Shown piece after piece: positions 23,870 through 30,108 of a stretch of 30,108 bases of DNA. Every line of letters starts with the position of its first letter. The first letter of the stretch is position 1. Both the position numbers and the translations under genes were made by a program. A model generated the notes under the pieces. That model saw only the letters and a program-made list of their open reading frames with translations. It was not told the DNA's origin and ran no database searches. Source of the stretch: an uncultured Anaerolineae bacterium (GTDB lineage: Bacteria > Chloroflexota > Anaerolineae > Anaerolineales > Villigracilaceae); assembly GCA_903854805.1 (NCBI GenBank), contig CAINXK010000117.1, positions 1-30,108 on the forward strand, written 5' to 3'.

Positions 23870-24976
23870 ATGTATTCCACATTCATTTTTAAAGGGAATA
23901 ACAAATTTCCTGCCAGCCACGCTGGCACTGTTTGTGAGCTTCCAAACGGTGATTTACTTTCTGCCTGGTATTCAGGCTTGACGGAAAGCTCGTCCGATTC
24001 AGTGATTTTGGGCAGCCGTTTACCCAAAGGCTCAAAAGAATGGCTCGAGCCCGTGGTGTGGGTAAATGTTGCTAATCACGCAGCCGGCAATCCACGCGTA
24101 TTTATGGGACCCGATGGCGCTGTTTGGCTAATTTCTCCGGTGAATTATGGTCATTGGTGCGATGGCGGCACCCGAATGTTCTTCAAGCGCAGCTACGACT
24201 CAGGCCAAACCTGGACTGACCTTGAAATATTACCGGTCAGAAGGCGAATATTAGGAAAAAACAAACCTCTGCACATATTGGACCCAGATACCTGGATTCT
24301 GCCCATGGAATATGAAGGTTTGGGTGATGTTGCATACATGGTATCGAAAAACCAGGGAAAAACCTGGAAAACCATCGATTCTTCTGGAAACGGTGCTTAT
24401 CTTGATCAACCATCGGTTGTTCAGCTGGCAAATGGAAACCTGCTATCTTTGATGCGTTCATGGGAAGGTTTTATTTATAAATCTTACTCCAATGATCTTG
24501 GATTATCCTGGACACTCCCCATTCCCACGAAACTTCTCAATCCAAATAGTGGCATCGATGTAGTTCGCCTGGCATCCGGGAAGATCGTGTTGGCATACAA
24601 TCCGGTTGGATTGGGGCCAAAGGGTGATCTAACTGTGGAGAATGGCGGCGGAAATCGAGTACCAATCCGTGAGAATCTCAAGGAATTGCGAAAAGCCGGC
24701 GATTATGAACTGGGTCGTATGATCGGTGCCAGGGAAGCTGACCGTGTCGTGCATTCAGGTGGATACCTGGCTTGGGGACCGCGGTCACCGCTGTGTCTTG
24801 CTGTTTCGTTGGATGATGGCGAGACCTGGAATGATAAAGTGACCCTGGAAGATACCCCGGGAGAATATAGTTACCCGGCCATCATTCAGGCAGCCGATGG
24901 AGTTGTTCATGTTGTTTATACCCATCATCGCCAGGCGATGATGTATGCACGTGTTGAAGAGCGCGATCTGGATTAG
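23870..24976 (+). CDS. Cytoplasmic BNR/sialidase-like beta-propeller protein
   Basis: 368 residues with at least four Asp-box (BNR, S-x-D-x-G-x-x-W) repeats: SYDSGQTWTD, SKNQGKTWKT, SNDLGLSWTL and SLDDGETWND, spaced as in six-bladed sialidase propellers. The N-terminal ASHAGTVCELPNGDLLSAWYSG and the C-terminal YSYPAIIQAADGVVHVVYTHHR fit the BNR_2 / sialidase family. No signal peptide or anchor is visible, so it acts inside the cell on an imported substrate. The family contains exo-sialidases and related hydrolases that release Kdn or Kdo, as well as uncharacterised members; the catalytic Arg triad and Tyr/Glu pair cannot be assigned reliably by eye. It follows the importer and precedes the SIS gene in the same operon. 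Confidence 0.85.
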   Translation: MYSTFIFKGNNKFPASHAGTVCELPNGDLLSAWYSGLTESSSDSVILGSRLPKGSKEWLEPVVWVNVANHAAGNPRVFMGPDGAVWLISPVNYGHWCDGGTRMFFKRSYDSGQTWTDLEILPVRRRILGKNKPLHILDPDTWILPMEYEGLGDVAYMVSKNQGKTWKTIDSSGNGAYLDQPSVVQLANGNLLSLMRSWEGFIYKSYSNDLGLSWTLPIPTKLLNPNSGIDVVRLASGKIVLAYNPVGLGPKGDLTVENGGGNRVPIRENLKELRKAGDYELGRMIGAREADRVVHSGGYLAWGPRSPLCLAVSLDDGETWNDKVTLEDTPGEYSYPAIIQAADGVVHVVYTHHRQAMMYARVEERDLD

Positions 24977-25037
24977 TTCTACCGTAAACAATCATCCGCG
25001 ATTGCGGCATGAATTTCTAGTTGAAAAGGAAAATCAA

Positions 25038-26093
25038 ATGGATCTTGATAAACTCGTTGAAGATGCAATTCAAAGCAAATTATTTACTGCCCCGGTATTA
25101 GGTCCAGATCTGGAAAGATTCTTGAATGACCAGGGACCAACGATCAGGGAATTGGCCCAGCGTGCAGTTGACCAAAAAGTTGAACATATCTACTGGGTGG
25201 GAAGTGGAAATTCCTGGGTAAATCTATATTCTGGGAAATATTTACTCGACCGTTTTACAGATTTATCATCGGATTGTTTTACTTCGTACGATTTTATCTG
25301 GCGTAACCCAATGTTATGCAACGATAAGGCCTGGGTGTTCCTGGCTTCTTTTTCCGGGGCGACTGAAGATACTGTAGCAGCGCTGCGGCATGCAAAAAGC
25401 CGACAGGCACATACTATTGTTTTTGTTGATAAGGCCGATAGTTTGATGGGTAAAGAAGCGGATGAAACCATCGCTTACAATTCCAAAGCTCTTTATATTA
25501 TGCCTTTGGCGGCAGCTTACCTCTTTGCATTGGAAGTGGCGAGCTTGAAGGGGAGTGAGCAGGCCCGAGAAATTATCAAGGGGCTCTTTGCGCTTCCGGA
25601 ATTTCTTAAACGCCAATATATAGATGTAAAAGAACCAACCAAATTGTTGGCTCAGGATTTTGTTGATGAGCGCTTGATTTATACAATGAGCAGTGGACCG
25701 CTTTACGGAATTGGGTATAAATTCGGTTTAACTGTTTTTATGGAAAACATGCGTGTAAATGGTTCTTTCATGGATGCGACTGAGTTTCGCCATGGCCCCG
25801 CGGAAATGTTTGATCGTGAACATCCGGCGATCGTTATTTTGAAGGGTCTGGACGAATCCCGTTCGGTAGTCGAAAGGGTGGAGAAGTTGTGCGATGGCAG
25901 ATCTCACCTTCTGACTTTTGATGCGGGCGCATATCCCGATATTCATCCTTTGCTGGCTCCTTTTGTTTTGATGATCCCCCTGCAGTGGTTCGCGGTCTGG
26001 AGTTCATTGTTACGCGGAGTCACAGATTTGGACGAGCGTGTCTTAATGGGCCGAGGTATTTTAGGACAAGGCAAAGGCGTTACCTGGCCGTAG
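25038..26093 (+). CDS. SIS-domain sugar isomerase/deglycase (FrlB/AgaS-like)
   Basis: 351 residues with two SIS (sugar isomerase) domains, as in the C-terminal half of GlmS. The first spans about 35-165, with IYWVGSGNSWVNLYSGKYLL and the phosphate-binding serines of ASFSGATEDTVAAL. The second spans about 200-340, with SSGPLYGIGYKFG and the conserved EFRHGPAEMFD. Relatives include fructoselysine-6-phosphate deglycase (FrlB) and AgaS-type amino-sugar-phosphate isomerase/deaminases, which remove an amine from a phosphorylated amino sugar. The long open frame begins earlier, but AAAAGGA at 25024-25030 before ATG 25038 and the family N-terminus set the start. Last gene of the operon; it suggests that the imported compound is an amino sugar or sugar-amine conjugate. 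Confidence 0.88.
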   Translation: MDLDKLVEDAIQSKLFTAPVLGPDLERFLNDQGPTIRELAQRAVDQKVEHIYWVGSGNSWVNLYSGKYLLDRFTDLSSDCFTSYDFIWRNPMLCNDKAWVFLASFSGATEDTVAALRHAKSRQAHTIVFVDKADSLMGKEADETIAYNSKALYIMPLAAAYLFALEVASLKGSEQAREIIKGLFALPEFLKRQYIDVKEPTKLLAQDFVDERLIYTMSSGPLYGIGYKFGLTVFMENMRVNGSFMDATEFRHGPAEMFDREHPAIVILKGLDESRSVVERVEKLCDGRSHLLTFDAGAYPDIHPLLAPFVLMIPLQWFAVWSSLLRGVTDLDERVLMGRGILGQGKGVTWP

Positions 26094-26219
26094 TTCGCTG
26101 CTGACCCAAAGGGTAGGTGCACTGGTAAAATCAGGGTAAATCTATACCGCTGTTTTGTTGGTTGCACTGTTCCTTTCCACCTGTTTCCAGGTTATACAAT
26201 GAGTACAAAAGCTGGTATC

Positions 26220-26253
26220 AATGCCCTGGGTGGTTTACCTCACCTGGGGCATT
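26220..26253 (+). other. Imperfect hairpin downstream of the sugar operon
   Basis: AATGCCCTGGGTG (26220-26232) pairs with CACCTGGGGCATT (26241-26253) over 13 positions, two of them G-U type, across an eight-base loop. There is no T run, so it is not a canonical terminator. It is 127 bases after the SIS gene stop and just before repeat copy B. The gap 26094-26452 holds no supported gene. Confidence 0.45.
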
Positions 26254-26282
26254 GGTGCACAGAATTTGCTCACGAGTATCCA

Positions 26283-26431
26283 GGTATAGGCCATAACCCC
26301 TTCCCCTTCTCCAAAAAATGGGAAGGGGGTGAAAGAGCCTTTTTGCGTGGGCAAACCATCTATTTCTAATCGCCCGAGCAGCAGAACCAGGATGGTTAGT
26401 GCTAGAATGAAGCGCTCGTGAGCAAATACGA
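26283..26431 (+). repeat. Structured intergenic repeat, copy B
   Basis: About 149 bases aligned over their whole length to copy A at 9463-9616, same orientation. The first hairpin is CCCCTTCCC (26297-26305) with GGGAAGGGG (26320-26328), in which the two central pairs differ from copy A but remain paired. The second has AACCATC (26354-26360) with GATGGTT (26391-26397). It ends 21 bases before the M24 peptidase start. Confidence 0.8.
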
Positions 26432-26452
26432 TGTACAAAGGAAGCCAATCCC

Positions 26453-27628
26453 ATGAAAAGTGAATCCAATCTTGAGCGTTTGCAGTCTGTGGTGCGTGCC
26501 GCGGGTCTGGATGGCTGGCTGTTATACGACAATCGCGGTTTGAACCCCTTTCCGGCTCAACTGCTGAACTTGGGGCGCGGCATCCTGACACGCCGCTGGT
26601 TCTTGCTGATCCCTGCACAAGGGCAGCCCACCTTGCTGCATCATCGCATCGAGGCGGGCAGCTGGTTGCAGGTTCTGCCAGACGAAAGCCTCGCGCGCAA
26701 GGTCTTTGGCTCTTACGAGCAGTTGGATGGTCTGCTGCATGAAATGCTGAGCGGCGCCGGGCAGATTGCGATGGAATACAGCCCCGGTGGTGAAGTTCCC
26801 AATGTCAGTTTTGTGGATGCCGGGACGCTTGAACATGTGCGCGCTTGCGGTGTTAAGGTTGTTTCGAGCGCTGACCTGCTGCAGCACTTTCTGACCTGGA
26901 GCGAGGATGATCAAGCTGCGCATGCTCTGGCCGTGCGCGGTGTGATCGAGGCCAAGGATCTGGCCTTCCAATTGATCCACGCCAGGCTGTTAGCCCGCGA
27001 GCCGGTGACTGAACTGGAAGTGCAGGCTTTGCTGGTCAAAACGCTGCAGGCCCATGCGCTGGAATTTGATCACGAGCCGATCGTGGCTTTTGGCAGCCAT
27101 GCCAGTGATGGGCATTATGCTCCCAACCCGCAGACTCAACGCGCTTTGTTAATGGGTGAGTGTGTCTTAATCGATCTGTGGGCGGGTCTGAAAGATCGCC
27201 CGATGGCAGATATCACCTGGGTGGGTTTTGCGGGTGAACCGACGGCCGAATATCTTAAAGTCTGGGAGGCGGTGCGGGACGGGCGCAACCTGGCACTGGA
27301 ATTACTCACCAGTCGGGCTGTTCAGATGGGCTGGCAGGTCGATCGAGCGGCGCGGGATCTGATCAGCGCTCGCGGTTATGGCGCAGCTTTCAGGCATCGT
27401 CTGGGGCACAGCCTGGGGCGGAATGCTCCACATGGGCAGAGTGTCAACCTGGACGATTGGGAAACGCACGATACGCGCCTGCTGCTGCCGGGGTTGGCAG
27501 TTACGGTGGAGCCGGGTGTCTACCTGGGTCATATCGGTATTCGCAGTGAAGTGAATGTGCTGATGACCGCATCTGGCGCAATTGTAACCACGCCTATTCA
27601 GACTGAACCTTACCGTTTGGGGTTCTAA
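26453..27628 (+). CDS. M24 family metallopeptidase (Xaa-Pro aminopeptidase-like)
   Basis: 391 residues. An N-terminal creatinase-type domain (about 1-150, with LDGWLLYDNRGLNPF) precedes the pita-bread catalytic domain. All five metal ligands can be placed: Asp in VLIDLWAGL, Asp in MADITWVGF, His in FRHRLGHSLG, Glu in VTVEPGVYL and Glu in GIRSEVNVL. This is the full set for aminopeptidase P / prolidase-type enzymes, which cut dipeptides or N-terminal residues next to proline using two Mn or Co ions; no signal peptide is visible, so it is cytoplasmic. Start with AAAGGAAG eight bases upstream. It is monocistronic, lies directly after repeat copy B and ends before a strong terminator. Confidence 0.9.
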   Translation: MKSESNLERLQSVVRAAGLDGWLLYDNRGLNPFPAQLLNLGRGILTRRWFLLIPAQGQPTLLHHRIEAGSWLQVLPDESLARKVFGSYEQLDGLLHEMLSGAGQIAMEYSPGGEVPNVSFVDAGTLEHVRACGVKVVSSADLLQHFLTWSEDDQAAHALAVRGVIEAKDLAFQLIHARLLAREPVTELEVQALLVKTLQAHALEFDHEPIVAFGSHASDGHYAPNPQTQRALLMGECVLIDLWAGLKDRPMADITWVGFAGEPTAEYLKVWEAVRDGRNLALELLTSRAVQMGWQVDRAARDLISARGYGAAFRHRLGHSLGRNAPHGQSVNLDDWETHDTRLLLPGLAVTVEPGVYLGHIGIRSEVNVLMTASGAIVTTPIQTEPYRLGF

Positions 27629-27652
27629 ATAAAATTGAGGCTATATTCACGG

Positions 27653-27687
27653 TCAGCCAGGTTATTCTTTTTGCCTGGCTGATTTTT
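27653..27687 (+). terminator. Intrinsic terminator of the M24 peptidase gene
   Basis: TCAGCCAGG (27653-27661) pairs perfectly with CCTGGCTGA (27674-27682) across a 12-base loop, followed by TTTTT. It begins 25 bases after the stop codon. Confidence 0.85.
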
Positions 27688-27770
27688 CGTTATGCGGACC
27701 GCTGGGTGTGCTCATCGGAGGTTTGTCGGCAAGCGGATGGTTGCAGCACTCCCAGATTGATAGGAGTTTT

Positions 27771-27848
27771 TTATGGGGAGATGTGGCGGAAAAACTCCAG
27801 CCACATCTCCCCATAACGACCCCGGGCGCACTGACCCTGGGTCGTTAT
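27771..27848. repeat. Two overlapping long hairpins between convergent genes
   Basis: Hairpin 1 is a perfect 17-pair stem: 27771-27787 with 27800-27816 (core GGGGAGATGTGGC), loop of 12. Hairpin 2 is ATAACGACCC (27813-27822) with GGGTCGTTAT (27839-27848), continued inside by GGG/CCC after one mismatch. The two share 27813-27816, so their full forms exclude each other. Neither is followed by a T run on either strand. Confidence 0.7.
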
Positions 27849-27880
27849 GTTCTCAGCACCTGCCCCGGAATTTCCCTGGC

Positions 27881-28324
27881 TTATTTCTTCTTTGGCTTAA
27901 ATAGCACGTTGAAGAGCGAGTAACCCATTAGTGTACCAAAACCCATCTGGCTCATGGTCCCGAGCAGGTCGGTGGTCTGCCATTCACGCACCACCTGGTT
28001 ACCCTGGATCTTGCGGATGAAAATACCACCGATGTTCAGGTCTTTGTTTGTGGCTGGCGCGCCCATAAAGTTGCCGGTGTGTTTGCAGGTAGTAATGAAG
28101 CGGATGCTGACCTGATCGCCATCATTGATCACGTGGGTGAACTCCATCTTCATATTGCTAAAGCCGTTTTTCATACCCTTCATAAAGTCGATATATTCTT
28201 GTTTGTTAAATTCCATGCCATCGCCAGAGTAGCTGAAATCATCCGAGAGGATTCCCGATAAACTTTCCCATTCTCCGTTAAGAATAGCCTTTGAAACGCT
28301 TAATGCAACTTCTTTTTGTTCCAT
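27881..28324 (-). CDS. NTF2-like / SnoaL-type protein
   Basis: 147 residues with the SnoaL-like ester cyclase / NTF2 fold pattern: EVALSVSKAILNGEWESLSGILSDDFSY, then EYIDFMKGMKNGFSNMKMEFTHVINDGDQVSIRF, HTGNFMGAPATNKDLNIGGIFIRKIQGNQVVREWQTTD. The 'G-x-P-x-(T/N)-x-K' and 'D-x-x-G-(L/T)-x-x-Q-M-G' elements are typical of this group, whose members are mostly uncharacterised and include polyketide cyclases. No signal peptide. It is transcribed divergently from an HxlR regulator from a consensus promoter overlapped by a palindrome, so it is likely the direct target of that regulator, perhaps responding to reactive electrophiles or drugs. Role inferred from context only. Confidence 0.82.
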   Translation of the reverse strand: MEQKEVALSVSKAILNGEWESLSGILSDDFSYSGDGMEFNKQEYIDFMKGMKNGFSNMKMEFTHVINDGDQVSIRFITTCKHTGNFMGAPATNKDLNIGGIFIRKIQGNQVVREWQTTDLLGTMSQMGFGTLMGYSLFNVLFKPKKK

Positions 28325-28360
28325 GGTATTTGCTCCTGTTCTGAATTTGATTGTGAAGCT

Positions 28361-28396
28361 ATAATATTGCCTAGTAGCATTTCTGTCAACTAGGCA
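28361..28396 (-). promoter_or_regulatory. Promoter of the SnoaL-type gene overlapped by a candidate HxlR operator
   Basis: On the minus strand: -35 TTGACA (28389-28384), 17-base spacer, -10 TATTAT (28366-28361). A perfect inverted repeat TGCCTAGT (28368-28375) / ACTAGGCA (28389-28396) has one arm between -35 and -10 and the other touching -35. This layout fits repression. A TATAAT also occurs on the plus strand at 28360-28365, without a good -35. Confidence 0.7.
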
Positions 28397-28419
28397 CTAA
28401 AAAGTAACTATGGAAAAAT

Positions 28420-28782
28420 ATGATGACAACTGCCCTTTCTGTCGAAATCTCTTCCCCTTATCGCTGTCCTGTGACTGCCACCATGCACTTGATCGGTGGA
28501 AAATGGAAAATCATTATTCTGTGGGCCATCAGTAACAATGCCAACCGGTTTGGGTTATTGCAGCGCGCCATTCCGGATATCACCAAGAAAATGCTGACTT
28601 CTGAGCTGCGCGCCCTGGAAGCGGATGGTTTGATCAGCCGCAAGGTTTACGCGGTTGTGCCGCCCAAGGTGGAATATAGCATCACTGCGCTTGGTGAGAC
28701 CCTGGGTCCGGTGTTAAATGCCATGGGTGCCTGGGGACAGCGTTATGCCCTGCCCATGCAGGATGGTGAAGTGATCAGCTAA
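28420..28782 (+). CDS. HxlR family transcriptional regulator
   Basis: 120 residues, a complete HxlR-type winged helix-turn-helix: YRCPVTATMHLIGGKWKIIILWAI, then RFGLLQRAIPDITKKMLTSELRALEADGLISRKVYAVVPPKVEYSITALGETL. The N-terminal Cys16 in RCPV is the position of the redox/electrophile-sensing cysteine in relatives such as YodB and HypR, so this protein may sense oxidants or quinones. It starts at a double ATG (28420 or 28423) with only a weak ribosome binding site. Divergent from the SnoaL-type gene, with a palindrome in the shared 95-base region, which it probably binds. Confidence 0.92.
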   Translation: MMTTALSVEISSPYRCPVTATMHLIGGKWKIIILWAISNNANRFGLLQRAIPDITKKMLTSELRALEADGLISRKVYAVVPPKVEYSITALGETLGPVLNAMGAWGQRYALPMQDGEVIS

Positions 28783-28800
28783 GAGCTGATGTGTTTCTAC

Positions 28801-28857
28801 GGGGCAAACCATGGTTTTCCATTTATTTGCAGACGCAGAGTGGGATGGTTGAGCCTG
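28801..28857 (+). repeat. Probable partial relative of the structured repeat (copy C)
   Basis: GGGGCAAACCAT at the start and GGGATGGTT near the end, with ATTTGCAGACGCAGA between, match the second half of copies A and B; AACCAT (28807-28812) and ATGGTT (28845-28850) can pair as in those copies. The first, GC-rich hairpin is absent. Confidence 0.45.
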
Positions 28858-28918
28858 AATCTAGGACTGGTTTTTGATGTAGAATTGGGATAAATTTCTG
28901 AACCGACAAGGAGATTTT

Positions 28919-29470
28919 ATGCCACCCATCTTGCGCAGGTTTTTCTGGTTTGTCAATAAGTTTTTCATGGTGCCGGTCTTCCGGATCGGGTTGGGTTTCT
29001 TTATGGGCAACCCGTTGTCTGGCTATATCATGGTATTAAAAGTGGTCGGGCGTAAGAGTGGCAAGATCCGTTTTGCGCCAGTGAATTACGCCATTCAGAA
29101 TGGCTGTGTTTATTGTATTTCGGGGGGCCGGCAGTCTTCGGATTGGTACCGCAATCTGATCGCCAATCCACAGGTTGAGCTGATCTTACCCTCTGGCGCG
29201 ATCTATGGGCTGGTGACAGAAGTGACTGATGCGGCGGAGCGGCTGCTTATTACTCGCAAGGTGTTGCAAAATGCCGGTTTTGCGGGTTTTTTTGAAGGAT
29301 ATAACCCTTTTACGATCACGGATCTCGATCTGGTTAGCAAGAGCGCTGATCTGCCAGTGCTGCGCATCCAACCGGTAGGTATTGGCAGCGGGCCAGCTGA
29401 TCCGGGCGGCTGGGGCGCTATTTGGGTACTGGGGCTGACAATTTACCTGATCTGGTTATTGCTTAAGTGA
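28919..29470 (+). CDS. Deazaflavin-dependent nitroreductase family protein (Ddn-like)
   Basis: 183 residues of the nitroreductase/deazaflavin-dependent family (PF04075), split-barrel proteins that bind coenzyme F420 or related flavins. Seen: MVLKVVGRKSGKIRFAPVNYAI (the conserved 'L-x-x-x-G-R-K-S-G-x-x-R' segment), VYCISGGRQSSDWYRNLIANPQVEL (the 'G-x-x-x-x-P-x-W-Y-x-N-L-x-A-N-P' segment) and a variable C-terminal region. The N-terminus is hydrophobic and aromatic, and the last 20 residues (IWVLGLTIYLIWLLL) form a membrane helix, so it is probably membrane-attached, unlike most relatives. Start with AAGGAG before the ATG. It is 14 bases before the LysE-type gene, suggesting one transcript. F420 use is inferred. 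Confidence 0.83.
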   Translation: MPPILRRFFWFVNKFFMVPVFRIGLGFFMGNPLSGYIMVLKVVGRKSGKIRFAPVNYAIQNGCVYCISGGRQSSDWYRNLIANPQVELILPSGAIYGLVTEVTDAAERLLITRKVLQNAGFAGFFEGYNPFTITDLDLVSKSADLPVLRIQPVGIGSGPADPGGWGAIWVLGLTIYLIWLLLK

Positions 29471-29484
29471 GTGCAGGGGGCTGA

Positions 29485-30102
29485 ATGGACGGTTCATTTT
29501 TTCTGCGAGGTTTGCTGATTGGCTTTTCAATCGCTGCGCCTGTGGGTCCGATCGGGGTATTGTGTATCCGGCGCACATTGGCCGATGGGCGCGCTTCAGG
29601 GATCGTTTCAGGGTTGGGTGCTGCTACGGCCGATGCGCTTTACGGCTGTGTTGCCGGGTTCGGCCTGACATTTATTTCCAACTTCCTGGTCAGCCAGCAG
29701 GTTTGGCTGCGTTTGGTTGGGGGTGGTTTTTTGTGTTACCTGGGGCTTCGGACGTTGCTGGCAAGGCCTGCGGTTCAGGCGGCTGCGGCGAACGGTAGCG
29801 GTTTGTTCGGTTCGTATGCTTCGACATTTTTCCTGACGCTGACAAATCCGATGACGATCATCTCGTTTGCGGCGATCTTCGCCGGGCTGGGTTTGGCTGG
29901 CACAAGTGGCAGTTATGCTGCCGCGGGCATTTTGGTGTTGGGGGTTTTCTGTGGGTCGGCGGCCTGGTGGCTGCTGTTGGCGGGTGGGGTGGGGTTGATG
30001 CGGGAGAAAATTAACATGGGTATGCTGCGCTGGGTCAACCGGTTTTCTGGTGCGATCATCATTATTTTTGGTGTGTTTGCGCTGGTGAGTGCCTTTGCGT
30101 AA
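29485..30102 (+). CDS. LysE/RhtB family exporter
   Basis: 205 residues, six predicted transmembrane helices. The N-terminus carries the family signature GFSIAAPVGPIGVLCIRRTLADGRASG (the 'A-x-x-P-G-P' motif after helix 1) and later FFLTLTNPMTIISFAAIFAGL, the conserved 'N-P' helix. Members export amino acids and related compounds across the cytoplasmic membrane by proton exchange. Starts 14 bases after the deazaflavin-type gene, probably in the same transcript. The substrate is unknown. Confidence 0.9.
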   Translation: MDGSFFLRGLLIGFSIAAPVGPIGVLCIRRTLADGRASGIVSGLGAATADALYGCVAGFGLTFISNFLVSQQVWLRLVGGGFLCYLGLRTLLARPAVQAAAANGSGLFGSYASTFFLTLTNPMTIISFAAIFAGLGLAGTSGSYAAAGILVLGVFCGSAAWWLLLAGGVGLMREKINMGMLRWVNRFSGAIIIIFGVFALVSAFA

Positions 30103-30108
30103 GCGCAG

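Noticed and set aside
1..30108. CRISPR array, insertion sequence, phage or toxin-antitoxin genes
   Set aside because: No regularly spaced repeats, transposase, integrase or recognisable toxin-antitoxin pair was seen on either strand.

Overview
The window looks like a chromosomal segment of a member of the Chloroflexota, most likely Anaerolineae-like. The evidence is compositional and by family: a lipoprotein with a long Ala/Pro/Thr linker after the lipobox, a very large cyclase/AAA/TPR regulator of a type common in Chloroflexota, and a CUT1 sugar importer without its own ATPase. The assignment is an inference; no rRNA or tRNA gene is present to settle it. By eye, the flanks (about 1-8 kb and 26.4-30.1 kb) are clearly more GC-rich than the central part (about 17-26 kb).

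Layout. 1-272: 5' end of a secreted solute-binding-type gene on the minus strand. 273-973: no supported gene. 974-7927 (+): a nucleoside-phosphorylase-like protein, a giant nucleotide cyclase/ATPase/TPR protein, an SPFH protein and an atypical NAD-kinase-like protein, followed by convergent nadD (-). 8779-9252 (-): YhcH, a family that includes a sialic acid anomerase. 9652-17039 (-): two catabolic operons. The right-hand one encodes a DapA/NanA-family lyase, a PfkB sugar kinase, an amidohydrolase and YjbQ; the last three are joined by ATGA overlaps. The left-hand one encodes an IclR regulator, a second DapA/NanA-family lyase, an unrecognised 406-residue protein and a KdsB-type CMP-sugar synthetase. 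17345-26093 (+): a DeoR regulator, an iron alcohol dehydrogenase, a zinc alcohol dehydrogenase, a CUT1 ABC importer (binding protein and two permeases), a cytoplasmic BNR/sialidase-like protein and a SIS-domain sugar isomerase/deglycase. 26453-30102: an M24 peptidase, an NTF2-like protein divergent from an HxlR regulator, a deazaflavin-type nitroreductase and a LysE-type exporter.

How the centre may work (inference). The importer brings in a sugar or sugar acid. The BNR protein, the SIS protein, the two dehydrogenases and the PfkB kinase process it, and the DapA/NanA-type lyases split a 2-keto sugar acid. YhcH, the NanA-like lyases and the BNR protein together point to sialic-acid-like (ulosonate) or amino-sugar chemistry. 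The usual NanE, NanK, NagA and NagB are absent and a KdsB-like enzyme is present, so the substrate is probably not handled by the textbook sialic acid route.

Non-coding highlights: a dispersed structured repeat (two clear copies bracketing the catabolic region, one of whose hairpins keeps pairing by compensatory changes, plus two weaker relatives); clear sigma70-type promoters with candidate operators for the IclR, DeoR and HxlR regulators; three credible intrinsic terminators; and two overlapping, mutually exclusive hairpins at 27771-27848.
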